64,000 nucleotides of DNA from NCBI RefSeq assembly GCF_040222385.1, contig NZ_JAVKDF010000022.1, forward strand, positions 1 to 64,000, written 5' to 3'. The stretch comes from Imperialibacter sp040222385 (lineage in GTDB: Bacteria; Bacteroidota; Bacteroidia; Cytophagales; Cyclobacteriaceae). Under the pieces are notes generated by a model that had not been told where the DNA came from, did no database searches, and saw nothing but the letters and a program-made list of their open reading frames with translations. Of the stretch, positions 62,445-64,000 are shown piece after piece. Each line of letters begins with the position of its first letter. Within the stretch, counting starts at the first letter, position 1. The position numbers and the translations under genes were made by a program.

Positions 62445-63575
62445 TTAATTAGTTGACCGTTCCAGTGTTTGCTTAAATTCGGTCGGAGTGAGTCCCGTCT
62501 CTTCTTTGAAGATCCGGTTGAACGAAGTTTTGGCATTGAACCCACATTCCGTGGCAATTCCGAGTACCGAGTAGTGGTTGAACGAAGGGTCGGCCAGCAT
62601 CGCTTTTGCCTCTTCCACCCGAAACTGGTTAATGAACTTGTAGAAATTCTTCTTTTGTCCCGAATTAATCACGTGTGACAATTTGTGCCTGGAGATAGCC
62701 AAATCATCGGCCATCATCTGCAGGTTGTAGTCTGGATTCCGATAAGGCTTTTTGTCAGTGAGATAGTTTTTAACTAGTGCCGACAGCGCTGCGATCTGTT
62801 CATCGGACAGTAGAGCTCCACCGGATTTTGGGAGCGATTCCTCAGGAGACAGTTGTTGGTGGCGCAGTTTAGAGTGCACTTTTTCTCTTGAATAAATGGC
62901 AGATTGGTTGATGCCGAAGTAGACCATGATGAAGGTAAACACCGTCAGATTGAGTGGAAGCGTAGTGTATGACACTGGAGCCAACCCCAAGATATTATTA
63001 ACGAAAAAGCTAAAGAAGCTGGCCAAAAAGACAATCAGAAAAAGCGATAGAACGAAAATCAGCCAGTTCAAAGAGTTCTTACCAGTGTAATTGGAGAAGT
63101 AAAGGGGCATCTTCTTTCGATGCTTAATGATGAGCTGCAATCCCAGAAACCAGTAACTGAACGCCGAAATAATCAATAGTGTATAATATACTTTATTGAA
63201 GAGGTATTGAGGGTTCTCTACTAAATCCGGGCTGCTGGAAATTGGCACTACCTGAATGGTAGAGCGATGGATAGCCACCAGCATGAAGGGGATCAAATGC
63301 AAAAGGTGTATTGGTTTAAGTTGGAAATCTTCTATCGTGAGCGAACCGACGTAGAGATAAAGTAGGGGCCCGGTGAGGAACATAAGAGGAAAAATTCCTG
63401 GCTTGAAGTAATCCACCACCTGGAACGGAAGGAGTGAAGCCCCCATAAATATGGCGATTATCCCCATCCAAATTGTGAGAAGGGTAAAACTTAAGTGTCC
63501 CGGGCGTTTTGTTAAAAAAACCAGAACCCCGAAAACTGATTGTACAAATCCAATGATATTGACTGTGTCAGACAC
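62445..63575 (-). CDS. Membrane-bound AraC family transcriptional regulator
   Basis: From the GTG (complement 63573-63575) this is a 376-residue protein that begins directly with its first membrane helix (SDTVNIIGFVQSVFG). An ATG at 63662 would add 29 polar residues and seems less likely. About seven hydrophobic helices span residues 1-220, then a linker and an AraC DNA-binding domain (about 275-372, with DLAISRHKLSHVINSG and GIATECGFNAKTSFNRIFKEETGLTP). The layout implies sensing at the membrane and direct control of target genes. The GH3 gene follows on the same strand. Confidence 0.88.
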   Translation of the reverse strand: MSDTVNIIGFVQSVFGVLVFLTKRPGHLSFTLLTIWMGIIAIFMGASLLPFQVVDYFKPGIFPLMFLTGPLLYLYVGSLTIEDFQLKPIHLLHLIPFMLVAIHRSTIQVVPISSSPDLVENPQYLFNKVYYTLLIISAFSYWFLGLQLIIKHRKKMPLYFSNYTGKNSLNWLIFVLSLFLIVFLASFFSFFVNNILGLAPVSYTTLPLNLTVFTFIMVYFGINQSAIYSREKVHSKLRHQQLSPEESLPKSGGALLSDEQIAALSALVKNYLTDKKPYRNPDYNLQMMADDLAISRHKLSHVINSGQKKNFYKFINQFRVEEAKAMLADPSFNHYSVLGIATECGFNAKTSFNRIFKEETGLTPTEFKQTLERSTN

Positions 63576-63884
63576 CAGGCATTTTTGACTAGGGTGGTAA
63601 ACTTGCCTTAATCTAATGCTTTCCTGAAAAGGGGAAAAGTAACCCACCAAGAACTTAAACAAGCCATAACTGCGAGTGTTGAAATAGATAGTTTATGATC
63701 TTTTTCTGTGCGAAGGATCTAACAAGTAATTGATCAGAATCTAAATCGTCAGCAATAATGTTGCTTTTTGACGTTATCTCCCCCAAACTGGTTGTCCGGG
63801 TTCTTCGTTTTTGGGATGAATACTGAATTTGTGGTGAAAAAAAAACTTAATCACCCATTAAAAAAGGCAAACTGTTTTAAATTG

Positions 63885-63915
63885 TTGCCAACTTTTTTTG
63901 TCGCATAATTTTTTG
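63885..63915 (+). promoter_or_regulatory. Possible Bacteroidota-type promoter
   Basis: TTG (63885-63887) is followed 18 bases later by TAATTTTTTG (63906-63915), near the -33 TTG / -7 TAnnTTTG pattern. It lies 9-39 bases ahead of the ATG at 63924. Confidence 0.3.
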
Positions 63916-63923
63916 ATCAGCTA

Positions 63924-64000
63924 ATGTCATTTTCCGATTCAGTTTCAAGCACACAGCCATCTCCCCAATCAGTTACCAGTGATAAGATCCTCCAATGGAC
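63924..64000 (+). CDS. Start of an unidentified gene, cut by the window edge
   Basis: An ATG at 63924 opens a frame that stays open for 77 bases to the window edge. The 25 visible residues (MSFSDSVSSTQPSPQSVTSD...) are Ser-rich and polar, with no signal peptide. A promoter-like sequence lies just upstream, and the gene would be divergent from the AraC-type regulator. Too short to identify. The stretch between the two genes (63576-63923) shows no other coding sequence. Confidence 0.45.
   Translation, partial: MSFSDSVSSTQPSPQSVTSDKILQW

Noticed and set aside
1..64000. tRNA, rRNA, insertion sequence or prophage
   Set aside because: I looked for cloverleaf arms with a GTTCGA-type T-loop, transposase or integrase motifs and found none that hold up.

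Overview
The window reads as chromosomal DNA of a free-living, probably marine member of the Bacteroidota, most likely the Cytophagales side of the phylum (inference from gene content). Direct evidence: a PorP/SprF-family type IX secretion protein, a secreted protein with a C-terminal type IX sorting domain, DUF5686 and DUF5916 outer-membrane proteins, many SPII lipoproteins, and mostly start codons without a clear Shine-Dalgarno sequence. Genes are densely packed on both strands. I see no tRNA, rRNA, CRISPR array, transposase or prophage gene.

Layout. 1-1680: a terminator-like hairpin, a composite palindromic element, and a secreted GH29 alpha-L-fucosidase. 1936-11230: a plus-strand run of lipoproteins and secreted proteins, a large leucine-rich-repeat protein, a class A penicillin-binding protein and two coiled-coil envelope proteins. 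11288-17054: an HGSNAT-like acyltransferase, a predicted beta-propeller protein, an Ig-like protein, DUF2911, DUF2214 and PorP/SprF. 17276-19168: a SerB-SerA fusion. 19296-26319: a membrane-anchored alpha/beta hydrolase, a SMUG2-type DNA glycosylase, a GntP permease, a T9SS cargo protein and a compact ABC pair. 26460-30616: a hexuronate module (uxaC plus a three-part TRAP transporter). 30613-32133: an ECF sigma factor, a probable anti-sigma factor and a Spy/CpxP-like periplasmic protein. 32202-34383: a lipoprotein, an AGMO-like hydroxylase and a small membrane protein.

34558-40374 holds parE and parC (topoisomerase IV), separated by two AT-rich genes with TTG starts: a SatD/class III cyclase-like protein with a C-terminal HTH, and a three-helix membrane protein resembling the Pycsar effector PycTM. 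This is the best candidate here for an undescribed system, a cyclic-nucleotide-type defence pair lodged in a housekeeping operon.

40389-48684: trmH, a SanA/YdcF protein, a DUF5686 protein, a TPR lipoprotein, then thrS-infC-rpmI-rplT. infC starts at ATT behind a strong ribosome binding site, and a pseudoknot can be drawn ahead of rplT. 48963-57275: a DUF5916 protein, a serine hydrolase, a murein-peptide recycling operon (LD-carboxypeptidase, dipeptide epimerase, AONS-like PLP enzyme) and lysA. 57277-64000: a sulfatase, a metallo-beta-lactamase-fold hydrolase, a 22/23-bp mirror-symmetric repeat array, a GH3 glycosidase, a membrane-bound AraC-type regulator and the start of one more gene. GH29, GH3, the sulfatase, UxaC and the GntP and TRAP transporters together suggest growth on sulfated or uronate-rich polysaccharides.
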